From the NCBI RefSeq assembly GCF_002113375.1, contig NZ_NEHO01000001.1:62001-126000 (forward strand): a stretch of 64,000 bases of DNA, given 5' to 3'. Positions within the stretch are counted from its first letter, which is position 1. Every line of letters starts with the position of its first letter. Under the pieces are notes generated by a model. It saw only the letters and a program-made list of their open reading frames with translations. It made no database searches and had not been told where the DNA came from. The DNA comes from Pseudomonas sp. R37(2017). Lineage in GTDB: Bacteria > Pseudomonadota > Gammaproteobacteria > Pseudomonadales > Pseudomonadaceae. The translations under genes and the position numbers were made by a program. This document shows positions 28,694 through 38,915 of this stretch, piece after piece.

Positions 28694-28719
28694 TTTGCTG
28701 GAGGCCCGCTGATGTTGGA

Positions 28720-29691
28720 CTACAGGCGGTCCCGCGCGATACCGCTGCGAATCCGCAGGATATCGGCCAGTACCGCCAGAGCGATTTCCGCCGGCGTCTT
28801 GCTGCCCAGGTTCAGCCCGATCGGCGCGTGAATCCGCCCCAACTCGACGTCCCCCAGGCCACCAATGCGCCGCAAGCGCTCGAAACGCTTTTGCGAGGTC
28901 TGCATGGAGCCCATCACGCCGATATAGAACGCATCGGTGCGAACAGCCTCCATCATCGCCAGGTCATCGATACGTGGATCGTGGGTCAACGCCACCACCG
29001 CCGTATCGCTGTGACAACCACCCTCGGCGATGAACACCGACGGCAGCTGGCGACGAATCTCTACGTTTTCCAGCACGACGCCTTCCAGCACGTCGTCCCG
29101 CGGGTCACATAGAATCACCTCGAAGCCCAGGCCCACGGCAAACTCCGCACAGGCCTGAGCGACACTGGAGTACCCGGCCAGCAGCAAACGCTGGGCCGCG
29201 CCGACGCGCACACGCACCCGGTCGATTTCACGCTCGATACGCACACCCTGCTCACGATCGTCGAACAGGCTGCGCGCACCACTCTGCAGATCGACTTCGC
29301 GGATCAACCGACGCCGGCCCAACAGGGCCGACTCCAGCTCCCGAAGATGCGCCTGCACGTCACAGTCGGCATCCAGCTTCTCGACCAGCACGTCGAGCAC
29401 CCCGCCGCATGGCAGGCTGACGCGCGAGCGCGGATCGTCGCCTTCGCCGTAACGAACAACGTTGACCGGGTCCAGAAACGCGCCTTCGGCGACTCGCTCG
29501 AGAAAGTCTTCCTCGACACAGCCACCGGACAGCGAGCCAATCCAGTGCCCCTGCGTATTCACCGCCAGCAGCGAACCCGGTGCGCGCGGCGCCGAGCCGT
29601 AAGTGGCCAGCACCGTACACAGCCAGATACGCTGGCCGGCCGTCGACCACTCCAGCGCCCGGCGCACCACTTGCAGATCCAGATGCTGCAT
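28720..29691 (-). CDS. XdhC/CoxI-family molybdoenzyme maturation factor
   Basis: 323 aa from ATG 29691 (MQHLDLQVVRRALEW). The N-terminal XdhC_CoxI domain has the conserved GSAPRAPGSLLAV and GGCVEEDFLE segments (Cys of the GGC motif). The C-terminal Rossmann-like XdhC_C domain has LLLAGYSSVAQ and GVMGS. Such proteins bind and sulfurate the molybdopterin cytosine cofactor for insertion into the partner enzyme. Last gene of the Mo-hydroxylase operon; it overlaps the ribosome region of the cytochrome gene's end. Confidence 0.92.
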   Translation of the reverse strand: MQHLDLQVVRRALEWSTAGQRIWLCTVLATYGSAPRAPGSLLAVNTQGHWIGSLSGGCVEEDFLERVAEGAFLDPVNVVRYGEGDDPRSRVSLPCGGVLDVLVEKLDADCDVQAHLRELESALLGRRRLIREVDLQSGARSLFDDREQGVRIEREIDRVRVRVGAAQRLLLAGYSSVAQACAEFAVGLGFEVILCDPRDDVLEGVVLENVEIRRQLPSVFIAEGGCHSDTAVVALTHDPRIDDLAMMEAVRTDAFYIGVMGSMQTSQKRFERLRRIGGLGDVELGRIHAPIGLNLGSKTPAEIALAVLADILRIRSGIARDRL

Positions 29692-29692
29692 A

Positions 29693-30931
29693 TCAGTGGG
29701 CCTTGTGCTCGAGCGGCGGCGCATCGGCCCGCAACTTCTGCACGTCGTTCACAGCCAGATCCTTCGGCTGACCGCCCCAGCCCTGACGCAGGTAGTTCAG
29801 CAGATCCGTGAGCTGCTCGTCGCTCAACTTGCTGGCGAACCCTGGCATCGGCTGCATGTGCTCGAACCCGGAGAACTTCTGCTCACCAATCCCGTCGTCG
29901 ATGACCCGTACCAGGTTGCGTGGATCTTCCAGACGCAGCGTGGTGTTGCCACGCATGGCCACGGCAATGTGCGGCTTGCCTTCGCCATCTGGAGCGTGGC
30001 AACCGGCGCAGACATTCAAATATTCCTGACGGCCGCGCTGGGCACTCGGGCTCAGTTTGTCCAACGGCACTTCAGTGAGCACTTTCGCCACGGGCGGCTG
30101 ATCGCCGAGCAGGAAAGTCGCCATCGCCGCCAGATCCGGATCGCTGAGGCCCTGGGTGCTGTTGTGGAACACCGGGAACATCTCGTTGAACATCGTGCCC
30201 TGGGCGCTCATGCCGTGCTTGAGGAACGAGCTCAGGTCCTGATGATTCCAGCCACGGGCCGCCAGGTCAGTGGCCAGCAGGCTCGGTGCCAGATAGCCAT
30301 TGAGAATGCCGCCAGTCATGCGTTTGTCCTGCTGCATCGCACCCGGCAGGCCACGTGGTGTATGGCATTCGCCACAGTGACCGAGCACGTCGACCATGTA
30401 CTGGCCGCGTTTCCAGGCCTCGCTCCTGCCCTCGGCAGGTTCCAGCTTCACGTCCTTGCCGTACATCATGTTCCAGGCCATCAGGCCCGGACGCACGTTG
30501 AACGGGAAACTCAGGCTGGTGACCGGTGCCGCACGCTCGATGGGCTCGACGGTTTTCAGGTAGGCATGAATCGCGTCGGAATCTGCTCGCGGCATCAGGT
30601 GATACGAGGTGTAGGGCATCGCCGGATACAGGTTCGCGCCATCACGGCGCTTGCCTTCGGTCAGCGCGGCGAAGAATTCGTCATCGCTGTACAGGCCGAT
30701 GCCGTGCTCTTTGCTCGGGGTAATGTTGGTGCCATAGATCGTGCCGAACGGCGACACGATCGGCAGGCCGCCCGCATAGGGCGCGCCGCCCGGTGCGGTG
30801 TGGCAGGCCATGCAGTCGGCGGCGCGGGCGAGGTATTCGCCTTGCTTGACCTGCGCATCATCCGCGTAAGCCGCCACCACAGGCGCAGCCAGACCAACCG
30901 CCAATGCCAGGCGGCCAAGTAGAAACTTCAT
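29693..30931 (-). CDS. Three-haem c-type cytochrome subunit of the Mo-hydroxylase
   Basis: 412 aa from ATG 30931. Signal peptide about 1-22 (VVAAYA-DDAQ). Three CxxCH haem sites are visible: CMACH, CGECH and CAGCH. Similar in length and layout to the cytochrome subunits of membrane-bound alcohol/aldehyde dehydrogenases. Takes electrons from the 2Fe-2S subunit to the respiratory chain in the periplasm. It starts 2 nt after the Fe-S gene's stop. Confidence 0.95.
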   Translation of the reverse strand: MKFLLGRLALAVGLAAPVVAAYADDAQVKQGEYLARAADCMACHTAPGGAPYAGGLPIVSPFGTIYGTNITPSKEHGIGLYSDDEFFAALTEGKRRDGANLYPAMPYTSYHLMPRADSDAIHAYLKTVEPIERAAPVTSLSFPFNVRPGLMAWNMMYGKDVKLEPAEGRSEAWKRGQYMVDVLGHCGECHTPRGLPGAMQQDKRMTGGILNGYLAPSLLATDLAARGWNHQDLSSFLKHGMSAQGTMFNEMFPVFHNSTQGLSDPDLAAMATFLLGDQPPVAKVLTEVPLDKLSPSAQRGRQEYLNVCAGCHAPDGEGKPHIAVAMRGNTTLRLEDPRNLVRVIDDGIGEQKFSGFEHMQPMPGFASKLSDEQLTDLLNYLRQGWGGQPKDLAVNDVQKLRADAPPLEHKAH

Positions 30932-30933
30932 GC

Positions 30934-31473
30934 TTAACCCTCCTTGACCAGGCCGAGATCGGTCAGCACGTTGCGCGTGGCGCTGTAGTAACGCACGTAT
31001 CCGGTGCAACGGCAGATGTGATGACCAAGGCTGTCCTCGATGACTTTTTCCAGCTGGCTTTGGACGATCGGCTGACGCTGCAGCTTTTCCACCAGTACGG
31101 TCGCGGCGTTGACGAAACCCGGTGCGCAGTAACTGCACTGAAAAGCGAACTCATCGACGAAACGCTGCTGGATCGGGTTCAGCTCGGTGACCTTGCCCTG
31201 CTCGTCGCGGGTGGCATGGCCTTCGATGGTCCGCACTTTCTTGCCTTCGAAATAGTGCGCGCCGGTGATGCAGGTACGCACTTCCTCGCTGGTGCCGTCG
31301 GGGTTGTCGACGATCACCACGCAAGCGTGGCAGATGCCCTGGCCGCAGCCCAGGCGCGAACCGGTGAGGTTCTTGTACTCGTGCAGGTAGTCGATCATCG
31401 GCAGGTCATCAGGGATGTCCACCGGGCCGACGGATTGACCGTTGAGGGTCAGTTGAAGCGGACGGTTAGCCAT
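30934..31473 (-). CDS. 2Fe-2S subunit of an aldehyde-type molybdenum hydroxylase
   Basis: 179 aa from ATG 31473. The N-terminal plant-type ferredoxin domain has GCGQGICHACVV (three of four ligands) and a further Cys in RTCITG. The C-terminal helical domain binds the second cluster through CSYCAPG and CRCTG. No signal peptide; it is probably co-exported with the Tat-bearing large subunit. Overlaps the large-subunit gene by 8 nt. Confidence 0.95.
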   Translation of the reverse strand: MANRPLQLTLNGQSVGPVDIPDDLPMIDYLHEYKNLTGSRLGCGQGICHACVVIVDNPDGTSEEVRTCITGAHYFEGKKVRTIEGHATRDEQGKVTELNPIQQRFVDEFAFQCSYCAPGFVNAATVLVEKLQRQPIVQSQLEKVIEDSLGHHICRCTGYVRYYSATRNVLTDLGLVKEG

Positions 31474-34297
31474 TGAGGGCCTCCTTGATGCGTGCAGAAG
31501 TGATAGGCAGGTCGCGGACACGTTTACCGATGGCATGGGCCACGGCGTTACCGATGGCGCCGACCACCGGGATCATCACCACTTCGGCGATGCCCTTGGA
31601 CGGGTCGCTTGGCGACAGTGGCGGCAGGATGTCCGCCGTCTGTTTCCACACCGCAACGTGACGCGCCATTGGCAGGCGGTAACGGTTGAAGTTCCAGTCA
31701 CCCTCCCCCGGACCACCTTCGTACAGTGGCATCTCTTCCATCAACGCATGACCGATGCCCATGGCAATGCCGCCTTCGATCTGGCCCTTGACCAATTCTT
31801 CCACCAGCACCCGACCGCACTCGACCCACGAGTGATGATTGAGCACCGACACTTCCGCCGAACCCTTGTTGACCTTCACTTCCACCAGCGTCGCGACCGG
31901 GCTGTAGTACGTCACCGCCGCGTTGTTCAGCTGGGTTGCCGGGTAGGCGATGTTCTGCCGATCCAGCAAATGGAAACCGGCGCTCTTCATTTGCGCCTTC
32001 TTCGCACTCGGGGCACCGTCGCCGTACTTGACCGCCAGGCCATCGAGCGGCAGACGCTCACGCACGCCGTCGATGCTGAACTCGGCCTCGGCCCAGCTCC
32101 AGCGGTTGAACCCGTGCACGGTGGCACCGCTCACCAGACCACGCTCATGAACGCGCTTGGCCAGCATGGCGAATGGCAGTGGCTCCATGCCGTTGGCCGT
32201 GAGCTTGCCGTCGACCCAATGGGCATCTTCGCGGCGCACCACGTAAGGGTTGGCCTGGCCGCCGTAAGGGCCTTGTCGCCAGATCTCCATGGCCGCCGGC
32301 CACAGGCCGTGGTTGAACAGCACACGCGCCGCTTCACGGGTGGCGTGGCTGAAGTAGTACGCCGAGTTGGTGGCCGACGAAGCCGAGGCCACCTTGCCGA
32401 CCCAGCGCGGATTGCGCAGGAAGTTGTCCTGCTCGGCCTGGCTCATGATGTACGGGTTGCCGCCACTGATCAGTTGCAACTCCTTCCATTCGGTTTCGCC
32501 GGTCTTCACTTCGTGCGCCGGGATGCCGAGGAAATCAGCCACGACCATGGCCTGGGAGGTGGACATGCCGGTGCCGATTTCGATACCGATGTGGCGCAGG
32601 CTGATGCGGCCTTCGGCCGTGAACTCGATGCTGGCCATCGGCGCTTCGGAACCGGTACCGAAGTCTTTCTGGCAAATGGCGAAACCCACCCCGTACCAGT
32701 TGTCCGGATCGGCAGCTTCGCGCTGCTTCTTGATCGCGTCGCGGTTTTTCCAGGTGTCGTGGGCCGCCGCCTTGTCGAGAATCTCGTGCAGGCGCAAGGC
32801 ACCGGCCGGGATTGCGCCCTGGGTGTTCTTCATGCCCGAGCGCAGTGCGTTTTTACGGCGCAGCTCAATGGCATCGACACCGAGGCGATCAGCGATTTCG
32901 TCGACCATCATTTCGGTCGACGCCATGCTCTGCAGGGTGCCGTAGCCACGCATCGACCCGGCTTCTACCGCGCGGGAATGGTAAGCCGTGACCTGCAGGT
33001 CGTTCTGCGGCATGTAGTAGATCGATTGCGCGGCCGTGGCGCCCACCGCAGCCACCGACGGGCTGTAGTTGATTCGCCCGCCACCGTCGACGCTCATTTC
33101 AGCGCGGAAGATCTTGAAGCTGTGGTCGTTCTTGTCCACTGCCAATTGGTAGCGAATGTCGAACGGGTGACGCTTGATGCCGCTCTGGAACTGCTCATAG
33201 CGGTCGTTGGCCAGGCGTACCGGCACGCCGGCGCCGTACAGCGCCGCCAGCGCAGCGTAGTAGACGAAAATGTTGTGGTCTTTGGAGCCGTAACCGACGG
33301 TATAGCCCGGGTGCATGTTCAGGTTGGCCAGGCCGAAACGCGAAGGTGCGATCATTTTCGCGGTTTCGGTCGCGGCTTCCAGCGGACACTGGGTGGCAAC
33401 GACAAAATGCAGGGTCTTGGTGGCCGGGTCGTACCAGCCGTTGCCGTTGTCCGGTTCCAGGGCGGCCGGTTCGATCGACGGGGTCTTGTAGCGCTCATCG
33501 AACACCAGCCAGTTGTCCGGCGGCGTATCGATCTGCTGCTTCATGCGATCGGCGTAGAACAGCCCACGCTCGGTCAGGTTGCCGTGCAGGTTCGGTTGCG
33601 CATTCCACACCGGACGACGGTTGCGCAGCATCGGGAACAGGATCGAATCCTTGAGGCTGGCGAATTCGTCTTCGTCAGCCGAAGTCGCGCCGCCCACGCG
33701 CACGTAGCGGAAGCTGCCGTACGGATCGCCTTCATAGAACGGCACCTGGGCGCCGTAGCGGATCGCCTTATCATTGAATTTGAGCTGGGCCTTGGCCTTG
33801 CGGAAACGTTCGAAGTCATTCCAGATCAGGATCGCCACCGGGTGACCGATGAACATCGGCACCTTGCCGGCCGGCAGCAGCGGGTCAGGCGCGTGCTCTT
33901 CCGGGAACACGATGCCGTCCTTGACCAGGTCTTCGGCGGTAACGATGCGATCCGGTTGCAGATCGGCACCGAGCCACGACAGGTCATACCCGTCATAAAT
34001 GCGGTCGGCCTTGATGGTTTTCAGCAGCATGGCGTGGCCTTGTTGCTGCGGCCAGCCCGGCATGTCCTTGGCACGAATGTCGCGGGCAAAGACCTTGCTG
34101 CCGCAGACCTTGGACAAGGCATCGTTACGGGCGCGCGCCTTGCCATTGTTGCCGAGCCACTGCTCGGACGGCACGGTCACGCTGTTCTCCATCAAGGCAG
34201 CCAGCGCCTGGCTGCTCAATGGCGTGAGCGTCACGCTCACGCCCGCTACCAGCCCGCCCTGAAGGAACGAGCGCCGGGATATATCACGGTTGGACAT
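31466..34297 (-). CDS. Molybdopterin-binding subunit, Tat-exported aldehyde/N-heterocycle dehydrogenase
   Basis: 943 aa. The twin-arginine leader DISRRSFLQGGLVAGVSV (about 5-22) predicts periplasmic export. Xanthine-dehydrogenase-family large subunit without an attached Fe-S or FAD domain, as in isoquinoline 1-oxidoreductase beta and related aldehyde dehydrogenases. Mo-pterin region motifs are SMRGYGTLQSMAST and IGTGMSTSQAM, with a late conserved stretch before GIGHALMEEM. The substrate cannot be read from the sequence. First gene of the four-gene operon. Confidence 0.93.
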   Translation of the reverse strand: MSNRDISRRSFLQGGLVAGVSVTLTPLSSQALAALMENSVTVPSEQWLGNNGKARARNDALSKVCGSKVFARDIRAKDMPGWPQQQGHAMLLKTIKADRIYDGYDLSWLGADLQPDRIVTAEDLVKDGIVFPEEHAPDPLLPAGKVPMFIGHPVAILIWNDFERFRKAKAQLKFNDKAIRYGAQVPFYEGDPYGSFRYVRVGGATSADEDEFASLKDSILFPMLRNRRPVWNAQPNLHGNLTERGLFYADRMKQQIDTPPDNWLVFDERYKTPSIEPAALEPDNGNGWYDPATKTLHFVVATQCPLEAATETAKMIAPSRFGLANLNMHPGYTVGYGSKDHNIFVYYAALAALYGAGVPVRLANDRYEQFQSGIKRHPFDIRYQLAVDKNDHSFKIFRAEMSVDGGGRINYSPSVAAVGATAAQSIYYMPQNDLQVTAYHSRAVEAGSMRGYGTLQSMASTEMMVDEIADRLGVDAIELRRKNALRSGMKNTQGAIPAGALRLHEILDKAAAHDTWKNRDAIKKQREAADPDNWYGVGFAICQKDFGTGSEAPMASIEFTAEGRISLRHIGIEIGTGMSTSQAMVVADFLGIPAHEVKTGETEWKELQLISGGNPYIMSQAEQDNFLRNPRWVGKVASASSATNSAYYFSHATREAARVLFNHGLWPAAMEIWRQGPYGGQANPYVVRREDAHWVDGKLTANGMEPLPFAMLAKRVHERGLVSGATVHGFNRWSWAEAEFSIDGVRERLPLDGLAVKYGDGAPSAKKAQMKSAGFHLLDRQNIAYPATQLNNAAVTYYSPVATLVEVKVNKGSAEVSVLNHHSWVECGRVLVEELVKGQIEGGIAMGIGHALMEEMPLYEGGPGEGDWNFNRYRLPMARHVAVWKQTADILPPLSPSDPSKGIAEVVMIPVVGAIGNAVAHAIGKRVRDLPITSARIKEALNG

Positions 34298-34750
34298 GGA
34301 TCATCCTCTGGGCGGTCATGGGGTCCACCCTTCTGGTTATGTACTGGGAATCTCGAGTCTTGCTGAAGCCCTTTTCGACGATACAAAGGGCCATTGTTGA
34401 CAGTTCAAAGCTGACCGAAAGGTTAAGTTTATAGGCTTATGGCCTGACGGAAAACTAAAAACTGACCAGAAAATCAAAAAAACGCGACTATTCGACGCAG
34501 TACATCAAGCGTAGCCATGAATCTCGGTAGCGTGAGGCTGGAGGGGAGGCGACGGCGTCGCTAAAGTGCCCGACCGACCACTCCTGCACGAGGCTTGCAG
34601 GAAGGTCCGCCAGGAAAAGGCGAGATGAATAAAACCTGAATTCCAGAAACAAAAAACCCCGGCCTTTCGACCAGGGTCTTTGCTATCGACTCGAAGTAAC
34701 CTGTGGCTTCTTCGTAGCTCCAAGGCGTTCAGTTGGCCTTGAGGCGGATA
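34298..34750. other. 453-bp intergenic region upstream of the Mo-hydroxylase operon
   Basis: No gene is supported. It should contain the leftward operon promoter; a loose candidate is TTGAAC-N17-TGTATC on the minus strand near 34375-34410. The right part holds the tRNA-Asp terminator. An AT-rich block at 34440-34500 has no recognised motif. Confidence 0.35.
34651..34676 (-). terminator. Terminator of the tRNA-Val-Asp-Asp transcript
   Basis: Minus strand CCCTGGTC, GAAA loop, GGCCGGGG, then six U. It is 75 nt downstream of the last tRNA-Asp. Confidence 0.88.
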
Positions 34751-34827
34751 TGGCGCAGCGGACGGGACTCGAACCCGCGACCCCCGGCGTGACAGGCCGG
34801 TATTCTAACCGACTGAACTACCGCTGC
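34751..34827 (-). tRNA. tRNA-Asp (anticodon GTC), copy 2
   Basis: 77 nt with encoded CCA. Acceptor GCAGCGG/CCGCTGC, anticodon arm CCGGC-CTGTCAC-GCCGG. Sequence identical to the copy at 34921. Confidence 0.97.
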
Positions 34828-34920
34828 GTATCGCTTTGAGCAGATGCTCAGGTAACTCGTCTGATTGAAAACTCAGTAGCTTTTCAATCTCGAACCAGGA
34901 CAAGCCTGACTCGGAAAATA

Positions 34921-34997
34921 TGGCGCAGCGGACGGGACTCGAACCCGCGACCCCCGGCGTGACAGGCCGGTATTCTAACCGACTGAACTACCGCTGC
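34921..34997 (-). tRNA. tRNA-Asp (anticodon GTC), copy 1
   Basis: 77 nt with encoded CCA, identical to the copy 93 bp downstream in the transcript. Co-transcribed with tRNA-Val(TAC). Confidence 0.97.
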
Positions 34998-35050
34998 GCG
35001 TCGGTGGAGGCATTTCAGCCTACCTCTTGCTTTCGCAAGTATCTCGGGAG

Positions 35051-35126
35051 TGGTGGGTGATGACGGGATCGAACCGCCGACATTCTGCTTGTAAGGCAGA
35101 CGCTCTCCCAGCTGAGCTAATCACCC
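35051..35126 (-). tRNA. tRNA-Val (anticodon TAC)
   Basis: 76 nt with encoded CCA. Acceptor GGGTGAT/ATCACCC, anticodon arm TCTGC-CTTACAA-GCAGA, T-loop TTCGATC. First tRNA of the leftward cluster. Confidence 0.97.
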
Positions 35127-35213
35127 GTTTGCATCTCCGAGGCCGCGAAATTTACGCAGGTAGAGAACCTAAGTCAATAGCAGGATTGAAGTTTTTTTCA
35201 AAAACAGCTTTTA

Positions 35214-35307
35214 GCGGCAAGCTTCAAGCTGCAAGTAAAAGCGGTTACACATCCCGCAAGGCACACCACCGTCACGCTTTAACTTGCAGCTTGCAGCTCG
35301 AAGCTGC
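35214..35307. repeat. Long imperfect inverted repeat of the AGCTTGCAGCTTGAAGCT type
   Basis: Left arm CGGCAAGCTTCAAGCTGCAA (continuing GTAAAAGCG) and right arm CGCTTTAACTTGCAGCTTGC (continuing AGCTCGAAGCTGCC) pair over about 28 nt around a 32-nt loop. This is a second class of intergenic palindromic repeat in Pseudomonas, distinct from GTGGGAGC REPs. It lies just behind the SDR gene's stop. Confidence 0.7.
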
Positions 35308-35310
35308 CTT

Positions 35311-36087
35311 TCACTGCTCATAAATCATCTTCTTGGTCATGCCGCCATCGACCACGAATTCCTGGCCGGTGACAAATCCGGCATTCCTCGACAGCAGCCA
35401 GGCCACCATCGCCGCCACATCCTCGACCGTCCCCACCCTGCCCGTCGGATGCTGGGCATGATCGGCCTCGGTCAAAGGCTCGGCACGCCGCACCGAAGGG
35501 TCGCGCGCATCAATCCAGCCAGGACTGACGGCGTTGACCCGGATCTCCGGACCAAGGCTGATGGCCAATGCATGAGTCAGGGCCAACAAGCCACCCTTGC
35601 TCGCCGCATAGGCCTCGGAGTCGGGTTCGGACTGCCCGGCGCGGGTCGAAGCCAGATTGACGATGGCACCGTTGTGAGCACGCAAGTACGGCGCACAGTG
35701 CTTGGCCAACAACATCGGCCCGCTGAGGTTCACCGCCAACACCCGATTCCAGTGCGCCAGATCCAGGCTTTCCAGCGTGATGTTGTGCGGATCGGCCACT
35801 GCGGCATTGCAGACCAGCGCATCCAGGCGCCCGAACTGACCGAGCACCTCGGCCACGCCCAGCGCGACCTGGCCCTCATTCGAGACATCCATGGCGATGA
35901 ACCAGGCGCTGTCGCCCAGCACCTTCGCCACTTTCGAACCGCGCTCCCGGTCCAGATCCGTCAGCACGACCTGCCAGCCCTCGCTGATCAACCAGGCCGA
36001 GATCCCCAGGCCGATACCGCGCGCAGCACCGGTCACCAATGCTACTCGGCCATTTGAGCCGCTAGCCGGCACCGACAACTCGATCAC
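35311..36087 (-). CDS. Short-chain dehydrogenase/reductase
   Basis: 258 aa from GTG 36087, whose codon overlaps the metZ stop (GTGA). Classical SDR: cofactor motif [10 protein letters not shown] (about 19-28), CNAAVAD (the NNAG-equivalent), catalytic Ser in NLASTRAGQ, and YAASK with catalytic Tyr-Lys. Asp at the end of strand 2 (LTDLDRE) suggests NAD rather than NADP. Substrate unknown. Translationally coupled to metZ. Confidence 0.93.
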   Translation of the reverse strand: MIELSVPASGSNGRVALVTGAARGIGLGISAWLISEGWQVVLTDLDRERGSKVAKVLGDSAWFIAMDVSNEGQVALGVAEVLGQFGRLDALVCNAAVADPHNITLESLDLAHWNRVLAVNLSGPMLLAKHCAPYLRAHNGAIVNLASTRAGQSEPDSEAYAASKGGLLALTHALAISLGPEIRVNAVSPGWIDARDPSVRRAEPLTEADHAQHPTGRVGTVEDVAAMVAWLLSRNAGFVTGQEFVVDGGMTKKMIYEQ

Positions 36088-37295
36088 AACGCAGCCAGAC
36101 CGCGCGCCAGATCGGCTTGCAGGTCCACCACGTCTTCCAGACCGACCGCAATGCGGATCAAACTGTCACGAATGCCCGCTGCTTCACGCTCTTGCGGTGC
36201 CAAGCGGCCATGGGACGTAGTGCTCGGATGCGTGATGGTGGTTTTGCTGTCGCCCAGGTTGGCGGTGATCGAAATCAGGCGCGTGGCATCGATAAAGCGC
36301 CAGGCGCCCTCTTTACCACCCTTCACCTCAAAACTGACGACCGCACCGAAGCCCTTCTGCTGGCGCAGCGCCAATTCGTGCTGCGGATGGCTCTTGAGGC
36401 CGGCGTAATGGACTTTCTCGATGCCCTCCTGCTGCTCCAGCCATTCGGCCAGTTGCTGGGCGTTGGCGCAATGCGCCCTCATCCGCAGGTTCAGGGTTTC
36501 CAGGCCCTTGAGGAAAATCCAGGCGTTGAACGGGCTCAGGGTCGGCCCTGCGGTACGCAGGAAGCCCACCACCTCTTTCATCTGCTCGCTGCGACCGGCG
36601 ACCACGCCCCCCATGCAACGACCCTGGCCGTCGATGAACTTGGTGGCCGAGTGCACGACGATGTCCGCACCCATTTTCAGTGGCTGCTGCAATGCCGGGG
36701 TGCAGAAGCAGTTGTCGACCACCAGCATCGCGCCCTTGGCGTGAGCGATTTTCGCCAGTTCGGCGATGTCGACCAACTCGGCCAGCGGGTTGGACGGCGA
36801 CTCGACGAAGAGCAGTTTGGTGTTGGCCTTGATCGCCGCGTCCCAGCCGGACAAATCCGCCAGGGCCACGTAATCGACTTCGATGCCGAAACGCTTGAAG
36901 TACTTCTCGAACAGGCTGATGGTCGAACCGAACACGCTACGCGACACCAATACGTGATCGCCGGCGCTGCACAGGCTCATCACCACCGCCATGATGGCCG
37001 CCATGCCAGTGGCCGTGGCCACGGCCTGCTCGGCGCTTTCCAGCGCGGCGATGCGCTCTTCGAAGGCGCGTACGGTCGGGTTGGTGTAGCGCGAGTAGAC
37101 GTTGCCCGGCACTTCCCCGGCAAAACGCGCGGCGGCGTCGGCGGCAGTGCGGAATACATAGCTGGAAGTGAAGAACATCGGATCACCGTGTTCGCCTTCC
37201 GGCGTACGGTGCTGACCGGCACGTACGGCCAGGGTATCGAACGCTACGCCTTCGAGGTCGCTGTCCAACCGACCGGCATCCCAATCCTGACTCAT
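36084..37295 (-). CDS. metZ: O-succinylhomoserine sulfhydrylase
   Basis: 403 aa PLP enzyme forming homocysteine from O-succinylhomoserine and sulfide. The start is ATG 37295 ([20 protein letters not shown]). Cys/Met-metabolism family fold: [17 protein letters not shown], the SSPSNPL segment, and the PLP lysine in [12 protein letters not shown]. Gene order purF-metZ is the Pseudomonas arrangement. The SDR downstream overlaps by 4 nt. Confidence 0.95.
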   Translation of the reverse strand: MSQDWDAGRLDSDLEGVAFDTLAVRAGQHRTPEGEHGDPMFFTSSYVFRTAADAAARFAGEVPGNVYSRYTNPTVRAFEERIAALESAEQAVATATGMAAIMAVVMSLCSAGDHVLVSRSVFGSTISLFEKYFKRFGIEVDYVALADLSGWDAAIKANTKLLFVESPSNPLAELVDIAELAKIAHAKGAMLVVDNCFCTPALQQPLKMGADIVVHSATKFIDGQGRCMGGVVAGRSEQMKEVVGFLRTAGPTLSPFNAWIFLKGLETLNLRMRAHCANAQQLAEWLEQQEGIEKVHYAGLKSHPQHELALRQQKGFGAVVSFEVKGGKEGAWRFIDATRLISITANLGDSKTTITHPSTTSHGRLAPQEREAAGIRDSLIRIAVGLEDVVDLQADLARGLAAL

Positions 37296-37338
37296 GCTGT
37301 CACTCCTTTCCCTATTCTCGTAAATAAAAAGCCGGATA

Positions 37339-37362
37339 CAAAACCGGCCCCTCAGGGCCGGT
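37339..37362 (-). terminator. Terminator after purF
   Basis: Minus strand ACCGGCCC, TGAG loop, GGGCCGGT, then TTTGT. It begins a few bases after the purF stop. Confidence 0.8.
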
Positions 37363-37368
37363 GGAAAC

Positions 37369-38874
37369 TCAGTTGTTGTACAGATCGATGATCGCACTGA
37401 CTGCCTGCGTCTTGACCTTGGAGGCATCGTTGCGTGCCTGCTCGATCTTGTTCAGGTAAGCCTCGTCGACGTCGCCGGTCACATACTGGCCATCGAACAC
37501 CGCACAATCGAACTTGTCGATCTTGATCTTGCCGCCGCCGACCGCTTCGATCAAGTCAGGCAGGTCCTGATAGACCAGCCAGTCGGCACCGATCAGGTCC
37601 GCCACGTCCTGGGTCGAACGGTTGTGGGCGATCAGCTCGTGAGCGCTCGGCATGTCGATGCCGTAGACGTTCGGGTAGCGCACCGCTGGCGCCGCGGAGC
37701 AGAAGTAAACGTTCTTGGCGCCGGCTTCGCGGGCCATCTGGATGATCTGCTTGCAAGTGGTACCGCGAACGATGGAGTCGTCCACCAGCATCACGTTCTT
37801 GCCGCGGAATTCCAGCTCGATGGCGTTGAGCTTCTGGCGTACGGATTTTTTCCGCGCAGCCTGGCCCGGCATGATGAAGGTCCGGCCGATGTAGCGGTTC
37901 TTCACAAAGCCTTCGCGGAACTTCACGCCCAGGTGGTTCGCCAGCTCCAGCGCGGCGGTACGGCTGGTGTCCGGGATCGGGATGACCACGTCGATGTCGT
38001 GATCCGGACGCTCGCGCTGGATCTTCTCGGCCAGTTTTTCGCCCATGCGCAGACGCGCCTTGTAGACCGACACGCCGTCGATGATCGAATCCGGACGCGC
38101 CAGGTAGACGTGTTCGAAGATGCACGGGGTCAGGGACGGGTTGGTCGCGCACTGACGGGTGTACAGCTTGCCCTCTTCAGTGATGTAGACCGCCTCGCCC
38201 GGCGCCAGGTCGCGAATCAGGGTGAAGCCAAGCACGTCCAGGGAAACGCTTTCCGAGGCGATCATGTACTCGACGCCTTCGTCGGTGTGACGCTGACCGA
38301 AAACGATCGGGCGGATGCCGTGCGGGTCGCGGAAGCCGACGATGCCGTAGCCGGTGATCATCGCTACGACGGCATAACCACCGACACAACGGTTGTGCAC
38401 GTCGGTGACGGCGGCGAACACGTCTTCTTCGGTCGGCTGCAACTTGCCACGCTGGGCCAGTTCGTGGGCGAACACGTTGAGCAGCACTTCCGAGTCGGAA
38501 CTGGTGTTGACGTGGCGCAGGTCGGATTCGTAAATCTCCTTGGCCAGTTGTTCAACGTTGGTCAGGTTACCGTTGTGCGCCAGGGTGATGCCGTAAGGCG
38601 AGTTGACGTAAAACGGTTGAGCTTCGGCCGAAGTCGAGCTGCCCGCGGTCGGATAACGCACATGGCCAATGCCCATGTGACCGACCAGGCGCTGCATGTG
38701 ACGCTGCTGGAACACGTCACGCACCAGGCCGTTGTCCTTGCGCAGGAATAACCGGCCATCATGGCTGGTCACAATACCGGCAGCGTCCTGGCCGCGGTGC
38801 TGGAGGACGGTTAGCGCGTCATACAGCGCCTGATTGACGTTCGACTTACCGACGATACCGACGATGCCACACAT
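37369..38874 (-). CDS. purF: Amidophosphoribosyltransferase
   Basis: 501 aa, first committed step of purine synthesis (PRPP plus glutamine to phosphoribosylamine). ATG 38874 gives [11 protein letters not shown], with the N-terminal nucleophile Cys2 directly after Met, as in the non-propeptide class. An upstream in-frame start at 38883 would bury that Cys. The PRPP-binding loop [13 protein letters not shown] lies at about residues 362-374. It follows cvpA, as in many gamma-proteobacteria. Confidence 0.98.
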   Translation of the reverse strand: MCGIVGIVGKSNVNQALYDALTVLQHRGQDAAGIVTSHDGRLFLRKDNGLVRDVFQQRHMQRLVGHMGIGHVRYPTAGSSTSAEAQPFYVNSPYGITLAHNGNLTNVEQLAKEIYESDLRHVNTSSDSEVLLNVFAHELAQRGKLQPTEEDVFAAVTDVHNRCVGGYAVVAMITGYGIVGFRDPHGIRPIVFGQRHTDEGVEYMIASESVSLDVLGFTLIRDLAPGEAVYITEEGKLYTRQCATNPSLTPCIFEHVYLARPDSIIDGVSVYKARLRMGEKLAEKIQRERPDHDIDVVIPIPDTSRTAALELANHLGVKFREGFVKNRYIGRTFIMPGQAARKKSVRQKLNAIELEFRGKNVMLVDDSIVRGTTCKQIIQMAREAGAKNVYFCSAAPAVRYPNVYGIDMPSAHELIAHNRSTQDVADLIGADWLVYQDLPDLIEAVGGGKIKIDKFDCAVFDGQYVTGDVDEAYLNKIEQARNDASKVKTQAVSAIIDLYNN

Positions 38875-38915
38875 GCGACGCAACCCCTACTTAATGGATC
38901 TGAACTGAGCACTAC

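Noticed and set aside
31535..34366. 943-codon frame opposite the Mo-hydroxylase large subunit
   Set aside because: GC-rich antisense frame mirroring a gene with clear motifs. Its His/Arg/Val-rich composition is typical of shadow frames.
35027..35323. Open frame reading MTGSNRRHSACKADALPAEL across tRNA-Val(TAC)
   Set aside because: This is the antisense translation of the tRNA, a well-known false protein in databases.
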